From positions 558,001 through 622,000 of the forward strand of contig JAWKIF010000007.1 of assembly GCA_041394405.1 (NCBI GenBank): a stretch of 64,000 nucleotides of DNA, given 5' to 3'. Source of the DNA: Microthrix sp041394405 (GTDB lineage: Bacteria; Actinomycetota; Acidimicrobiia; Acidimicrobiales; Microtrichaceae). Shown piece by piece: positions 40,861 to 49,669 of this stretch. Made by a program: the position numbers and the translations under genes. The number at the start of each line of letters is the position of its first letter. Within the stretch, counting starts at the first letter, position 1. Below the pieces are notes generated by a model. That model had not been told where the DNA came from, made no database searches, and was given only the letters and a program-made list of their open reading frames with translations.

Positions 40861-42723
40861 GAGGGCGGGCGCCGCCGAATCGGCCACCGAATCGGCGGCC
40901 TGGGCGGCGTGATGTGAGCTGCGCGTGAACGGCGACGACTCGGCATGGGAGATGCCGACCGCCGCGGCCATCCCGGCGAAGCGCTCGAAGTCCTCGGGTG
41001 TCCACCAGCGGGCCACCGGCAGGTGAGCGGCCGTGGGCCGCAGGTACTGGCCCATGGTGACGATGCTGACGCCCACGCCGGCCAGGTCGGCCAGGGTGGA
41101 GGCGATCTCGGCCTCGGTCTCGCCCATGCCCAGCACCATGCCCGACTTGGTGACCAGGCCGGCGTCAGCGGCCCTGGCCAGCACGGCCAGGCTGCGGGCG
41201 TAGCCCGCCGACGGGCGGGCGGCCCGCTGCAGGCGGGCCACCGTCTCGATGTTGTGGTTCAGCACGTCGGGCCGGGCATCGAAGATGGTGGCCAGGGCCT
41301 CGGGATCGCCCTTGCAGTCGGGGATGAGCACCTCCACCCGGCACCCCGGGCAGGCCGACCGAATGGCGGCGATGGTGGCGGCAAACGCCCCGGCGCCCCC
41401 ATCGGCGAGGTCGTCACGGGCGACGGCCGTGACCACGGCGAAGTCGAGCCTCAGCTCGTCGACCGCCCGGGCGACCCGCTGCGGCTCGGATGCATCGAGC
41501 GGGCCGGGCAGGCGGGTGTCCACCAGGCAGAAGCCGCAGGCCCTGGTGCAGCGCTCCCCGTTGATCATGAAGGTGGCCGTTCCCTCGGCCCAGCACTCCG
41601 ACAGGTTGGGGCATCCGGCCTCCTCGCAGACCGTCACCAGGTCGTGCGAGGCCATGGCCCGCTTCACCGACGCCACCGCGGGGCCGTGACGCACCGCCGC
41701 CCGCATCCACTCGGGCTTGCGCTCGCGGTAGGGGCGGGCGCTCTCGACGCCGGCGTCGGCCAGGCGGCGGGCGCGGCGAGGCGTCAGCTCCACCCTGGCG
41801 ACCGAGCCGTTTGCAGGAGCCTCGCTGGTTGACGCCTGGGACGGAGCCGAGCCCGAGGAGGGTGCCGCACCATCGGCTGGGACGGCGGCGATTGCCGGGC
41901 CCCGAAGGGCGCCGTCCTGGGACGCCTCGCGCCGGCTGAACGGCGCCAGGTCGTCGGGCCGGTGGCGCCAGACCACGTCGGAGCGGTCCCAACCCGCGCC
42001 GAAGCCGTCGGGTGACCCGGCCGCCGCCCCCGGCACCGCTACTAACCCGTCGGCGCGTTCGCCCCGGGCGCCGCCGGCTGGGGCCCAGCGAGACACGGCC
42101 CGCGCGGTGAACGCATCGGTCACCTCGGCCATGCTGGCGCCGATGCCCTCGGCCGCCAGCGAGGTCACCCCATACTCGGCGATGCCGCAGGGCACGATGT
42201 GGTTGAACCAGTCCAGGTCGACATCCACGTTCAGCGCCACCCCGTGCAACGTGCGATTGCGCGCCAGGCGCACCCCGATGGCGGCGATCTTGCGCGGCCG
42301 CTCCCCGGGCGGGGCCACCCACACCCCGGGGTAGTCGTCCAGCCGGGTGGCATGGGCCAACCCGAGGTCGGCGAGCGTGTCCATAACGGTCTGTTCGACG
42401 GCCCGCACGTACGCGACCGAGTCGGGCATGTCGCCACCGCCCCGGCCCGCAAGGGTGAGGATCGGATAGGCCGTGAGCTGGCCGGGTCCGTGGAACGTGA
42501 CGTCGCCGCCGCGGTCGGCCCGCACCAGTTCGGCGCCAACCTCTGCCGGATCCACCAGCAGGTTGGCCGGATCGGTGCGCACACCCATGGTGTAGGTGGG
42601 CTCGTGCTCCTGGCACAACAGCCAGTTGTCCCGTCCCCGCCGGCTCAGCGCCTGCTGCAGCGCCAGCGCATCCCGGTAGCGGGTGCGGCCCAGCCACCGG
42701 ACGTGCAGCGGCGCCACGCTCAC
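40855..42723 (-). CDS. lipBA: LipB-LipA fusion: octanoyltransferase plus lipoyl synthase
   Basis: A 622-residue protein joining two consecutive enzymes of lipoate synthesis. Residues 1-230 are LipB, which moves octanoate from ACP to the E2 lipoyl domain: GGDVTFHGPGQLTAYPI, RKIAAIGVR (catalytic Lys) and HIVPCGIAEYGV (catalytic Cys) are all present. A Ser/Ala/Pro-rich linker of about 100 residues follows. Residues about 325-622 are LipA, the radical-SAM enzyme inserting two sulfurs: auxiliary cluster CEEAGCPNLSEC, radical-SAM cluster CTRACGFC and the C-terminal RSSHHA, whose Ser ligates the auxiliary cluster. All key residues of both halves are kept. The start overlaps the E2 gene by four bases. 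Confidence 0.95.
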   Translation of the reverse strand: MSVAPLHVRWLGRTRYRDALALQQALSRRGRDNWLLCQEHEPTYTMGVRTDPANLLVDPAEVGAELVRADRGGDVTFHGPGQLTAYPILTLAGRGGGDMPDSVAYVRAVEQTVMDTLADLGLAHATRLDDYPGVWVAPPGERPRKIAAIGVRLARNRTLHGVALNVDVDLDWFNHIVPCGIAEYGVTSLAAEGIGASMAEVTDAFTARAVSRWAPAGGARGERADGLVAVPGAAAGSPDGFGAGWDRSDVVWRHRPDDLAPFSRREASQDGALRGPAIAAVPADGAAPSSGSAPSQASTSEAPANGSVARVELTPRRARRLADAGVESARPYRERKPEWMRAAVRHGPAVASVKRAMASHDLVTVCEEAGCPNLSECWAEGTATFMINGERCTRACGFCLVDTRLPGPLDASEPQRVARAVDELRLDFAVVTAVARDDLADGGAGAFAATIAAIRSACPGCRVEVLIPDCKGDPEALATIFDARPDVLNHNIETVARLQRAARPSAGYARSLAVLARAADAGLVTKSGMVLGMGETEAEIASTLADLAGVGVSIVTMGQYLRPTAAHLPVARWWTPEDFERFAGMAAAVGISHAESSPFTRSSHHAAQAADSVADSAAPALR

Positions 42724-44366
42724 AGTTCGGCGGCCCAGTCCCGGGTTTGGAGGATCTCCTTCATGCGGGCCAGGAACGCCGCCGCATAGGCGCCGTCGAA
42801 GGCCCGGTGATCCCAGCTCATCGTGAGGTTGCCCACCGAATGGATGGCGATGGACTCGTGGCCGCGGCCATCGGAGACCGCCACGGGCCGTCGGGAGATG
42901 CCGTCGGTGGACAGGATGGCCACCTGGGGCTGGTTGATCACCGGCGCCACGAACAACGCTCCGAAGCTGCCCGAGTTGGACAGGGTGAACGTGCCACCAA
43001 CGAGGTCGTCGGGGCTCAGCTGCTTGGCCCGCGCCCGTTGGGCCAGATCGGCGATGTCGCGGGCGATGGCGTGCAGGCGCTTGTCGGATGCCTGGCGCAC
43101 CACGGGGGCCAGAAGTCCCTCGAAGTTGAGGTCGACGGCCACGGACAGGTTGACGTCGCGGTGGACGACGAGCGAGTCGCCATCCACCGAGGCGTTGATG
43201 AACGGGAAATCCGACATCGCGTCCACGGCGGCACGGGCGATGAAGGGCAGATAGGTGAGGCTGTGGCCCTCGCTGGCCTTGTACTCGGCCCCAAACTGCT
43301 GCCGGGCGGCCTCGACCGCCTCGTAGTCAACCTCCACCGCGGTGATCACGTGGGGCGACGTGGCCTTGGAGGCCACCATGTGCTCGCCGGTGCGGCGCCT
43401 GATGTTGGAGAACGGCACCTCGGTGTCGCCCGCGCCCAGAGCAACCGGAGCGGGGGTTGGTACCGACGAGCCCCGTGCGGCGGCCGCCGGTTGCGCAGCG
43501 GCGGGCGAGCCCGGTGCGGCGGCCGCCGGTTGCGCAGCGGCGGGCGAGGGTTGGGGTGCGGCCTGCGGCCCGGTAGGTGCGGGCGTGGCGCCCGGCGGCG
43601 GGCCCGTGCCAACGGCCTCGGCGCCGGCGGCGCCGGTGCGCTTGGCCGCCTCGATGGCGCCGAGGGCGTCCTGGCGGGTGATTCGACCGCCCACCCCGGT
43701 GCCGGTCACCTCGGACGCGGCGAGGTTGGCGTCGGCCAGCAGCCGCCGCACCTGCGGCGACAGCAGGGTTCCGGCGTTCGATGCGGCCGCGCCGGAGGGA
43801 GCATCCTGGGCTGGGGCGGACGGTGGTGCGCTCTCGGCGCTCGGCGCCTCGGCCTGGCGCTCTGGCGGCCCCGAGGCCTCGGGTGCCGGCCTGCCCGACG
43901 GTCCGCCGTGGGCCTGGGGGGCGTCGACGGGCTGGGCTGCGGCCTCTGGCTGGGCTGCGTCGTTCGCCGCCGCAGGTTCCGAGGGCTGCGCCGATGCGGC
44001 CGAGGGCTGCGCCGGAGGAGGGGGCGTCGAGGCGTCCGCTGCGCGACCTTCGCTGGGCGTGTCGGCCGTGCCGTCGCCTCCGGTGGCGTCAACCGCCGGT
44101 TCGGAGCCGGCGCTCTCGCCGGCCGCTGCCGCACCCTCGCCGATCACGGCGATGACGGTGCCCACGTCCACCGTGTCGCCCTCCTCCACCCGCAGCTCCT
44201 GCAGTGTTCCCGCAACGGGGGACGGCACCTCGGTGTCGACCTTGTCGGTGGACACCTCCAGCAGGATCTCGTCCTCGGCAATCTCGTCGCCTGGCTGTTT
44301 GAACCAGCGGGTGATGGTTCCCTCGGTGACGGACTCCCCGAGCTGGGGCATGGTGACCTCGGACAT
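42720..44366 (-). CDS. 2-oxoacid dehydrogenase E2 component (dihydrolipoamide acyltransferase)
   Basis: A 548-residue E2 subunit that accepts the acyl group on its lipoyl arm and passes it to CoA. The lipoyl domain is at 1-80 with Lys in STDKVDTE (about residue 43). A very Ala/Pro-rich linker includes a perfect 13-residue tandem repeat. The E3-binding domain is at about 200-240 (LLSPQVRRLLADANLAASEV, GVGGRITRQDAL). The catalytic domain has the C-terminal SWDHRAFDGAYAAAFL with the active His and Asp. It could serve pyruvate, 2-oxoglutarate or both, as actinobacterial E2 proteins do. It lies between lpd and lipBA in one operon. Confidence 0.93.
   Translation of the reverse strand: MSEVTMPQLGESVTEGTITRWFKQPGDEIAEDEILLEVSTDKVDTEVPSPVAGTLQELRVEEGDTVDVGTVIAVIGEGAAAAGESAGSEPAVDATGGDGTADTPSEGRAADASTPPPPAQPSAASAQPSEPAAANDAAQPEAAAQPVDAPQAHGGPSGRPAPEASGPPERQAEAPSAESAPPSAPAQDAPSGAAASNAGTLLSPQVRRLLADANLAASEVTGTGVGGRITRQDALGAIEAAKRTGAAGAEAVGTGPPPGATPAPTGPQAAPQPSPAAAQPAAAAPGSPAAAQPAAAARGSSVPTPAPVALGAGDTEVPFSNIRRRTGEHMVASKATSPHVITAVEVDYEAVEAARQQFGAEYKASEGHSLTYLPFIARAAVDAMSDFPFINASVDGDSLVVHRDVNLSVAVDLNFEGLLAPVVRQASDKRLHAIARDIADLAQRARAKQLSPDDLVGGTFTLSNSGSFGALFVAPVINQPQVAILSTDGISRRPVAVSDGRGHESIAIHSVGNLTMSWDHRAFDGAYAAAFLARMKEILQTRDWAAEL
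43469..43546 (-). repeat. Tandem 39-bp repeat inside the E2 linker
   Basis: Two adjacent 39-base units (43469-43507 and 43508-43546) differ at one base and encode two 13-residue blocks of Ala/Pro/Gln/Gly/Ser in the flexible linker of E2. The reading frame is kept, so the repeat only changes linker length. Confidence 0.8.
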
Positions 44367-44408
44367 GTAGCTGCTCCTTGGATGTGGTTTCGAACCGGTG
44401 GGTGGCGC

Positions 44409-45887
44409 CTAACCGTGGAGGCTGCGGCCGGTGAGGGCCAGCACCGACTCGCCGAACAGTTCCGACAGGCTGGGGTGGGGTTGGATGAAGTGGGCGATCT
44501 CGTCGACGGTGGCCTCCCAGTTGACCGCCAGGTAACCCTGGCCCAGCTGCTCGGTGACCCACGGCCCCACCATGTGGACGCCCAGCACCCGCCCGCCGGT
44601 GCCATCGCCGTTGTCCTCGGCGATGATCTTCACGAGGCCGTCGGTGTCGCCGATGATCTGCGCCCGGCTGTTGCCCAGGTAGCGGTGGGTGGAGGTGACC
44701 ACCTGCAAGCCGGCCTCGGCCGCGGCCTGCTCGCTGTACCCGGCGAAGGCCACCTCGGGCTGGCAGTAGATCGCCCACGGGACGGCGTGGTAGTCCACCG
44801 GGACTGGCGCCTCGCCCAGGATGTCGCCGATGACGCAGATGCCCTCGGCGAAGGCCACATGCGCCAGCTGGGGGGTGTTGATGCAGTCGCCGACGGCCCA
44901 CACGCCCTCCGCCGTGCTGCGGCACCACTCGTCGACGGTGATGAAGCCCCGCTCGTCCAGCGCGACGCCGGCGTCGTCGGCGACCACACCGTCGGTGTAG
45001 GGCCGGCGCCCGACGGAGACCACGACCAGGTCGCACTCCAGGGTCTCGCCGTCGCCGAAGCTCACCGTGGTGCCGCCATCGGCACCGGGTTGGTGGCCGG
45101 TCACCGAGACGCCGGCCTTCACGGCAATGCCCTTCTTCTTGAACGATCGCAGCACCTGCTTGGTGACGTCCTCATCCAGGCCGGGGAGGATCTTGGGGAG
45201 CGCCTCCAGGATGGTCACCTCGGCGCCCATGTCGGCCATGGTGGAGGCGAACTCGCAGCCGATGGCCCCGCCGCCGATCACCACCGCCCGACGCGGCAGG
45301 TCGGCCAGCTCCAAGAACTCGTCCGACGTGCACACCGTCGTGCCGTCGGGCTCGAAGCCCGGGATGGTGCGGGGCACCGAGCCGGTGGCCACGATGACCG
45401 CGCTCCCCCGCAGGGTTCGGGTGCCGCCATCGGCCAGCTGCACCGTGACGCTGCGGTCGGCCTCGAGGCGCCCGGTGCCGGAGATCGACTCGATCTTGCG
45501 CTGCTTGATCAGGCCCGACAACCCCTTGTGGAGCTGGTCGATGATCGTCTGCTTGCGCTGTTGGGTGACCGACCAGTCCACCACCGGCGCATCGGTGGCG
45601 ATGCCGAACCGGCCGGCGCCCAGCACCGTCTGGTGAACGTGGGCGGTCTCCAGCAGCTCCTTGGCCGGGATGCAGCCCCGGTGCAGGCAGGTGCCGCCCA
45701 CCTTGTCCTTCTCCACCATGGCCACCCGCAGCCCGGCGCTGGCCCCATAGAGCGCCGCCCCATAGCCGCCCGGGCCACCGCCGACGATGACCACGTCGAA
45801 CTCGTCGGCTTGGTCTTCATCGGCGTCGAGGCCATCGGCCGAACCCGGTGCCGCCGCGTCGCCGTGTTGTGTCTCGCTCACACCCAT
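44409..45887 (-). CDS. lpd: Dihydrolipoyl dehydrogenase (E3)
   Basis: A 492-residue FAD enzyme that reoxidises dihydrolipoyl groups using NAD+. After a 25-residue polar N-terminal extension, the FAD-binding strand reads DVVIVGGGPGGYGAALYGAS. The redox-active disulfide is GGTCLHRGCIPAKELLETA, and the NAD-binding motif is VVIGGGAIGCEFAS near residue 200. The dimerisation domain ends with FIQPHPSLSELFGESVLALT, carrying the catalytic His-x4-Glu. It is the first gene of an operon with the E2 (42-base gap) and fused lipBA, so all parts for lipoyl cofactor use are made together; the E1 partner aceE is 14 kb away. Confidence 0.95.
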   Translation of the reverse strand: MGVSETQHGDAAAPGSADGLDADEDQADEFDVVIVGGGPGGYGAALYGASAGLRVAMVEKDKVGGTCLHRGCIPAKELLETAHVHQTVLGAGRFGIATDAPVVDWSVTQQRKQTIIDQLHKGLSGLIKQRKIESISGTGRLEADRSVTVQLADGGTRTLRGSAVIVATGSVPRTIPGFEPDGTTVCTSDEFLELADLPRRAVVIGGGAIGCEFASTMADMGAEVTILEALPKILPGLDEDVTKQVLRSFKKKGIAVKAGVSVTGHQPGADGGTTVSFGDGETLECDLVVVSVGRRPYTDGVVADDAGVALDERGFITVDEWCRSTAEGVWAVGDCINTPQLAHVAFAEGICVIGDILGEAPVPVDYHAVPWAIYCQPEVAFAGYSEQAAAEAGLQVVTSTHRYLGNSRAQIIGDTDGLVKIIAEDNGDGTGGRVLGVHMVGPWVTEQLGQGYLAVNWEATVDEIAHFIQPHPSLSELFGESVLALTGRSLHG

Positions 45888-46006
45888 CTCCTCACCGCGG
45901 ACAGCACCTGTCCGTACCCGGGCGAGACTACCCCGTCACCTGCCATTCCCCGGCCGGGGCTGGCAGGGGCGACCGGGCACCGGGGCGGGGGGACAACCGG
46001 GGCGGC

Positions 46007-46105
46007 TCAGCCCTGTCCGGACGCCATCACCACTTGGGTGACGAAGGCGGCGACGATCAGGACGCCGGTGAGTGCCGCTGCGATGATCAAGCCCTTGGTG
46101 CTCAC
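46007..46105 (-). CDS. Possible 32-residue membrane peptide
   Basis: A very short open frame from GTG 46105 to TGA 46007 encodes one hydrophobic helix (GLIIAAALTGVLIVAAFVTQ) flanked by a Lys and a polar tail. Similar tiny single-span proteins are common in actinobacteria. There is no strong ribosome site (leaderless or weak start possible). It lies in the divergent gap between lpd and the epimerase gene. Confidence 0.4.
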   Translation of the reverse strand: MSTKGLIIAAALTGVLIVAAFVTQVVMASGQG

Positions 46106-46194
46106 GACCGTCGAGGGTACCGGGGTGCACGGGTCCCGTCAGCTTGCCCGGCATCCATTGGGCACCGACGGGGCGGCGGCGGTTGACTGAGGGC

Positions 46195-47106
46195 ATGGAT
46201 GTTGCGATCACCGGTTCGGGCGGACTCATCGGCACGGCCCTCAGCGAGGCGCTACGGGCCCGGGGCGACCGGGTGCTCCAGCTGACGCGATCGAGCAACC
46301 GTGCGGCCGCCGATGAGCACGCCGCGTACTGGTCGCCCGACGACGGCGACATCGATGCGGCGGCGATCGAGGGCCTCGACGCGGTCATCCATCTGGCCGG
46401 CGAGCCCATTGCCGCCAAGCGGTGGACGGCACAGCAGCAACGGACGATCCTCACCAGCCGAACCAAGGGCACCTCGCTGATCGCCGGCACCATCGCCGGG
46501 TTGAGGACGCCGCCCAAGGTGCTGCTGTCGGCATCGGCCATCGGATACTACGGCGACACCGGCGACGCCACCGTGGACGAGAGCGCGCCCCCGGGCAGCG
46601 ACTTCCTCGCCAAGGTGTGCGTGGAATGGGAGGGTGCCGCCCGGGTGGCCGCCGAGGCCGACATCCGCACCGTCACGTTGCGAACCGGCATCGTGCAATC
46701 CACTCGCGGCGGCGCGCTGGCCACGCAGATGCCGTTCTTCAAGTTCGGGCTCGGCGGCAAGGTGTTGCCGGGCACACAGTGGGTCAGCTGGATCTCGCTG
46801 ACCGACGAGGTGGAAGCCACCCTGCACTGCCTCGACCACGACGCTGTGTCGGGCCCCGTCAACCTGGTGGCCCCCAATCCGGTGACCAACGCCGAGTACG
46901 CCTCCACGCTGGGATCGGTGCTGCACCGGCCCACGTTCATCATCCCGATGATCGGCCCCAAGGTGCTCTACGGATCCGAACTGGCGGAGTCGCTCCTGAA
47001 GACCAGCCAACGGGTGGACAACGGCGTGCTGAGGGACACCGGCTATCACTTCGCACATTCCGAGCTGCGCCCGGCGTTGGAGGCCGCGCTGGCCGACGGT
47101 CGGTAG
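46195..47106 (+). CDS. TIGR01777/YfcH-like NAD-dependent epimerase (SDR39U1 family)
   Basis: A 303-residue extended short-chain dehydrogenase. MDVAITGSGGLIGTALSEAL is the nucleotide-binding TGxxGxxG strand. VIHLAGEPIAAKRWTAQQQR, LLSASAIGYYGDTGDATVDE (Tyr of the YxxxK-like site) and SWISLTDEVEATLHCL are family marks of YfcH/SDR39U1 proteins. Substrate is unknown, but the family includes conserved house-keeping proteins. The open frame extends about 17 codons upstream of the ATG at 46195 without a better start. It is followed by an SRPBCC gene 35 bases downstream, and homologues of these two are often fused or neighbours. Confidence 0.9.
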   Translation: MDVAITGSGGLIGTALSEALRARGDRVLQLTRSSNRAAADEHAAYWSPDDGDIDAAAIEGLDAVIHLAGEPIAAKRWTAQQQRTILTSRTKGTSLIAGTIAGLRTPPKVLLSASAIGYYGDTGDATVDESAPPGSDFLAKVCVEWEGAARVAAEADIRTVTLRTGIVQSTRGGALATQMPFFKFGLGGKVLPGTQWVSWISLTDEVEATLHCLDHDAVSGPVNLVAPNPVTNAEYASTLGSVLHRPTFIIPMIGPKVLYGSELAESLLKTSQRVDNGVLRDTGYHFAHSELRPALEAALADGR

Positions 47107-47141
47107 TGTCGAGGTCCGCCCGCCAACGCAAGGGATCCAAC

Positions 47142-47606
47142 ATGAGCACAGAACAGCAGGTGTCGGTCAGCCGCACCATCCACGCCGACGCCGACGCCAT
47201 CTTCGACGTGCTGGCCCATCCCGCCCGCCACGCCGACATCGACGGTTCGGGCACCGTGCAGGCCAGCCGGGGCGAGCAGGGACAGCGTCTGGAGATGGGC
47301 TCCAAGTTCGGCATGGACATGCGCATGGGCCTGCCGTACCGCATCAACAACACGGTCGTGGAGTTCGAGGAGGGGCGGCGCATCGGCTGGCGCCACATGG
47401 GCCGCCACGTGTGGCGCTACGAGCTGGAGCCCACCGACGAGGGCACCGTGGTCACCGAGTCCTTCGATTGGAGCGGGGCGCTCCCGCCGGTGAAGGCCTT
47501 CATCAAGCTGATGGGGTATCCCGACAAGCACCCGGTTGACATGGAAGCCACCCTGGAACGGCTGGCCGAGTTGACCGAGGGGACCGAGGCCGACCAGGCC
47601 GAGTGA
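47142..47606 (+). CDS. SRPBCC (START-like) family protein
   Basis: A 154-residue protein of the SRPBCC lipid/ligand-binding superfamily. It opens with VSVSRTIHADADAIFDVLAH, the first strand and helix of the fold, and continues with a middle region RINNTVVEFEEGRRIGWRHM and TVVTESFDWSGALPPVKAFI. A deep hydrophobic pocket is expected; the ligand is unknown. ATG 47142 starts 35 bases after the epimerase stop. Its TGA overlaps the GTG start of the HAD gene by two bases, so the three genes form an operon. Confidence 0.88.
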   Translation: MSTEQQVSVSRTIHADADAIFDVLAHPARHADIDGSGTVQASRGEQGQRLEMGSKFGMDMRMGLPYRINNTVVEFEEGRRIGWRHMGRHVWRYELEPTDEGTVVTESFDWSGALPPVKAFIKLMGYPDKHPVDMEATLERLAELTEGTEADQAE

Positions 47607-48349
47607 CCGTGGGCGACGGCACCGAAGCCCCCACCGCCCCAGCGGGCGGGCACGACCGAGCATCCGGCGCCGCCCACACCATCAGGCCCGACCACGCCCG
47701 GCGCTCCCCGTCCGACCGTCAGGGCGTGGCTGCGTTCGACTTCGACGGAACCCTGACCTACCGCGACATGCTGGTGCCGTTTCTGATCGGCCTGGGCGGC
47801 CGGCGGGCAGCGGCGCGTTCGGTGGGCCTCAGCGGCCTGAGCCTGGCCCGGCAGCGCGCGCGAACCCGGGACGATGCCAAGGCCGCCATGCTGCGCCACG
47901 TGCTGCGGGGCAGGTCGGCCGCCGACGTCGAGGCCGCCGGTGCCGCCTATGCCGCCCGTCTCCAGACCGAGCTGCGCCCCGACGCCATCGAACGCATCGA
48001 GTGGCACCGGGCCAGGGGGCACCTCGTGCTGCTGGTATCGGCCTCCCTCGGCGTGTACCTGCGGCCACTGGCCGAGACGCTCGGGCTGGATGGCGTGGAG
48101 GCCGTGGAGCTGGTGGCTGACGACCGCGGCGTGCTCACCGGCGAGATGACCGGCCCCAACTGCCGGGGGCCCGAGAAAGTGGTGCGGCTCGACCGGCACC
48201 TGGGCGAGCTGGAGTTGACGCGCGACGACGTGGAGCTGTGGGCCTACGGGGACTCCTCCGGCGACGCCGAGCTGCTCGCAGCGGCCCAGCACGCACATCG
48301 GTGCACGCCGGTGCGGCGCCGCAACCGCCCCCGAACACACGGGGGCTAA
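47603..48349 (+). CDS. HAD-IB family hydrolase (phosphatase)
   Basis: A 248-residue haloacid-dehalogenase phosphatase. After about 40 polar residues the nucleophile motif AAFDFDGTLTYRDML appears. LVLLVSASLGVYLRPLA supplies the motif II Ser, and WAYGDSSGDAELLAAA is motif IV with metal-binding Asp residues. The HAD-IB group includes phosphoserine phosphatase-like and lipid-phosphate phosphatases; the helical cap (FLIGLGGRRAAARSVGLSGL) suits SerB-like proteins with a broad range. The start GTG overlaps the SRPBCC stop, so expression is coupled. Confidence 0.9.
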   Translation: MTVGDGTEAPTAPAGGHDRASGAAHTIRPDHARRSPSDRQGVAAFDFDGTLTYRDMLVPFLIGLGGRRAAARSVGLSGLSLARQRARTRDDAKAAMLRHVLRGRSAADVEAAGAAYAARLQTELRPDAIERIEWHRARGHLVLLVSASLGVYLRPLAETLGLDGVEAVELVADDRGVLTGEMTGPNCRGPEKVVRLDRHLGELELTRDDVELWAYGDSSGDAELLAAAQHAHRCTPVRRRNRPRTHGG

Positions 48350-48401
48350 GGGGCGACAGCCGCCCCGGCTGCTGGGGTGGGATCGGTGCCCGCGTCGGCG
48401 G

Positions 48402-49664
48402 CTACTCGACGACCGGCGAAACGTCGGTGAGACCGATGTACACGGGGCCCGACGCCAGGCGGATCGGATTGCCCCGATCGTCCAGGAGGTGCCACGAATC
48501 GTCGGGCCCGTTGCGGCTCCATCCGCCGTGGATGTAGTCGCGTCCGGTGAACACCCAGGCCTCACCATGCCCATGGCTGACGGCCTCCGGCGAACGAACG
48601 TCTGCGCCCGACTTGGCGTAGTTCACCTTCAGGATCACCACCGAGTTGCGGCCGATCTGGAAGCCGGTGTCCTTGTCGATGTGCGGGCGGTTGTGCTGGA
48701 ACCGCAGCCACATCTGGCTGGTGTCGTCCCACTGCCACCACGAGTTGGATTGCCCGATCCGCACCGACACCTTCACCGGTTGCCCGGTGACGTGGTTGAC
48801 GGCGCTGCTGCCGAGGAACTCGGTCTGGCGGTTGGGCGGCGCGACCAGATCGCCACGGGTCTGCACCCACCCCGGACGGTGCCCGTAGAAGTTGTGGGGC
48901 ACCCCCCGGTCGTTGGTGCGGAAGAACGACGCGGTGTTCATGCCGGTGAGCATGCGCACCAGCCAGCCCTCAGCTTCCCGCCGCTCCATCAGCGACATCA
49001 CGCCGTCATTGCCTCCCGAAAACACCAGCATGGGGCGACCCAGGCTCTTGATGATGGCCGGATCCGCGGTGCGGGCCGACCGAATGGGCCCGACCACGTC
49101 GGCGTCGCGGGACGAATACACGGCGATAAACCGGCTGACGTCCTCGGCCCGAAGCTCGTAGATGAGGTCGGCACGGTGCAGGTTGGAATGCGGGTCGGCC
49201 TCCGGAGCGTTCGACACCTTGACCGCGACCGCCGGGCTGGCCTCGCTCTGCCCCGGATCGAAGCCCTTGTTGGTGAGGGCTGCGCAGCACCCTTCGGGCC
49301 ATGGCTCGGGGGGGAGCACGGGCATGAGCTGGGGGCCCGGGGCGCCGGAGGCCTCGTCCGACACGGGAACGGCCTGGTCGTCGCCGGTGGCGGGCTGCTT
49401 GGCGGCCGTGGTTGGCGGCGGAGCCGGCGCCGTCGTGGTGGTGGAGGCCACCGTGGAGCGCGGGATCCCCTTCGAGGTGGACACGATTCGTTGATGCGGC
49501 TTGGCCGCATCCTCCTTCGTGGTCACCTCGTTGCCGCCGCCCAGCATGACCACCCCGACCACCAGGCCGACGACAACCACGGGCGCAGCGAACACCAGCC
49601 GGCGGGGGCCCAACGACGCCAGCCGGCTGCCCACGGAGGTCAACAACGAACGAAGGTTTGCCAT
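48402..49664 (-). CDS. DUF3048 (YerB-like) exported protein, paralogue 2
   Basis: A 420-residue protein with a short cytoplasmic N-terminus, one membrane anchor (VFAAPVVVVGLVVGVVML) and a Thr/Pro-rich stalk, then a DUF3048 domain. Family marks are CAALTNKGFD, AVAVKVSNAPEADPHSNLHR, ADLIYELRAEDVSRFIAVYS, VGPIRSARTADP, LVFSGGNDGVM, and near the end AWVFTGRDYIHGGW. DUF3048 proteins are extracytoplasmic; their function is not established, though several are tied to the cell wall. It starts 5 bases after the stop of the neighbouring paralogue and is about 35-40 per cent alike by eye. Confidence 0.9.
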   Translation of the reverse strand: MANLRSLLTSVGSRLASLGPRRLVFAAPVVVVGLVVGVVMLGGGNEVTTKEDAAKPHQRIVSTSKGIPRSTVASTTTTAPAPPPTTAAKQPATGDDQAVPVSDEASGAPGPQLMPVLPPEPWPEGCCAALTNKGFDPGQSEASPAVAVKVSNAPEADPHSNLHRADLIYELRAEDVSRFIAVYSSRDADVVGPIRSARTADPAIIKSLGRPMLVFSGGNDGVMSLMERREAEGWLVRMLTGMNTASFFRTNDRGVPHNFYGHRPGWVQTRGDLVAPPNRQTEFLGSSAVNHVTGQPVKVSVRIGQSNSWWQWDDTSQMWLRFQHNRPHIDKDTGFQIGRNSVVILKVNYAKSGADVRSPEAVSHGHGEAWVFTGRDYIHGGWSRNGPDDSWHLLDDRGNPIRLASGPVYIGLTDVSPVVE

Positions 49665-49669
49665 GATGG

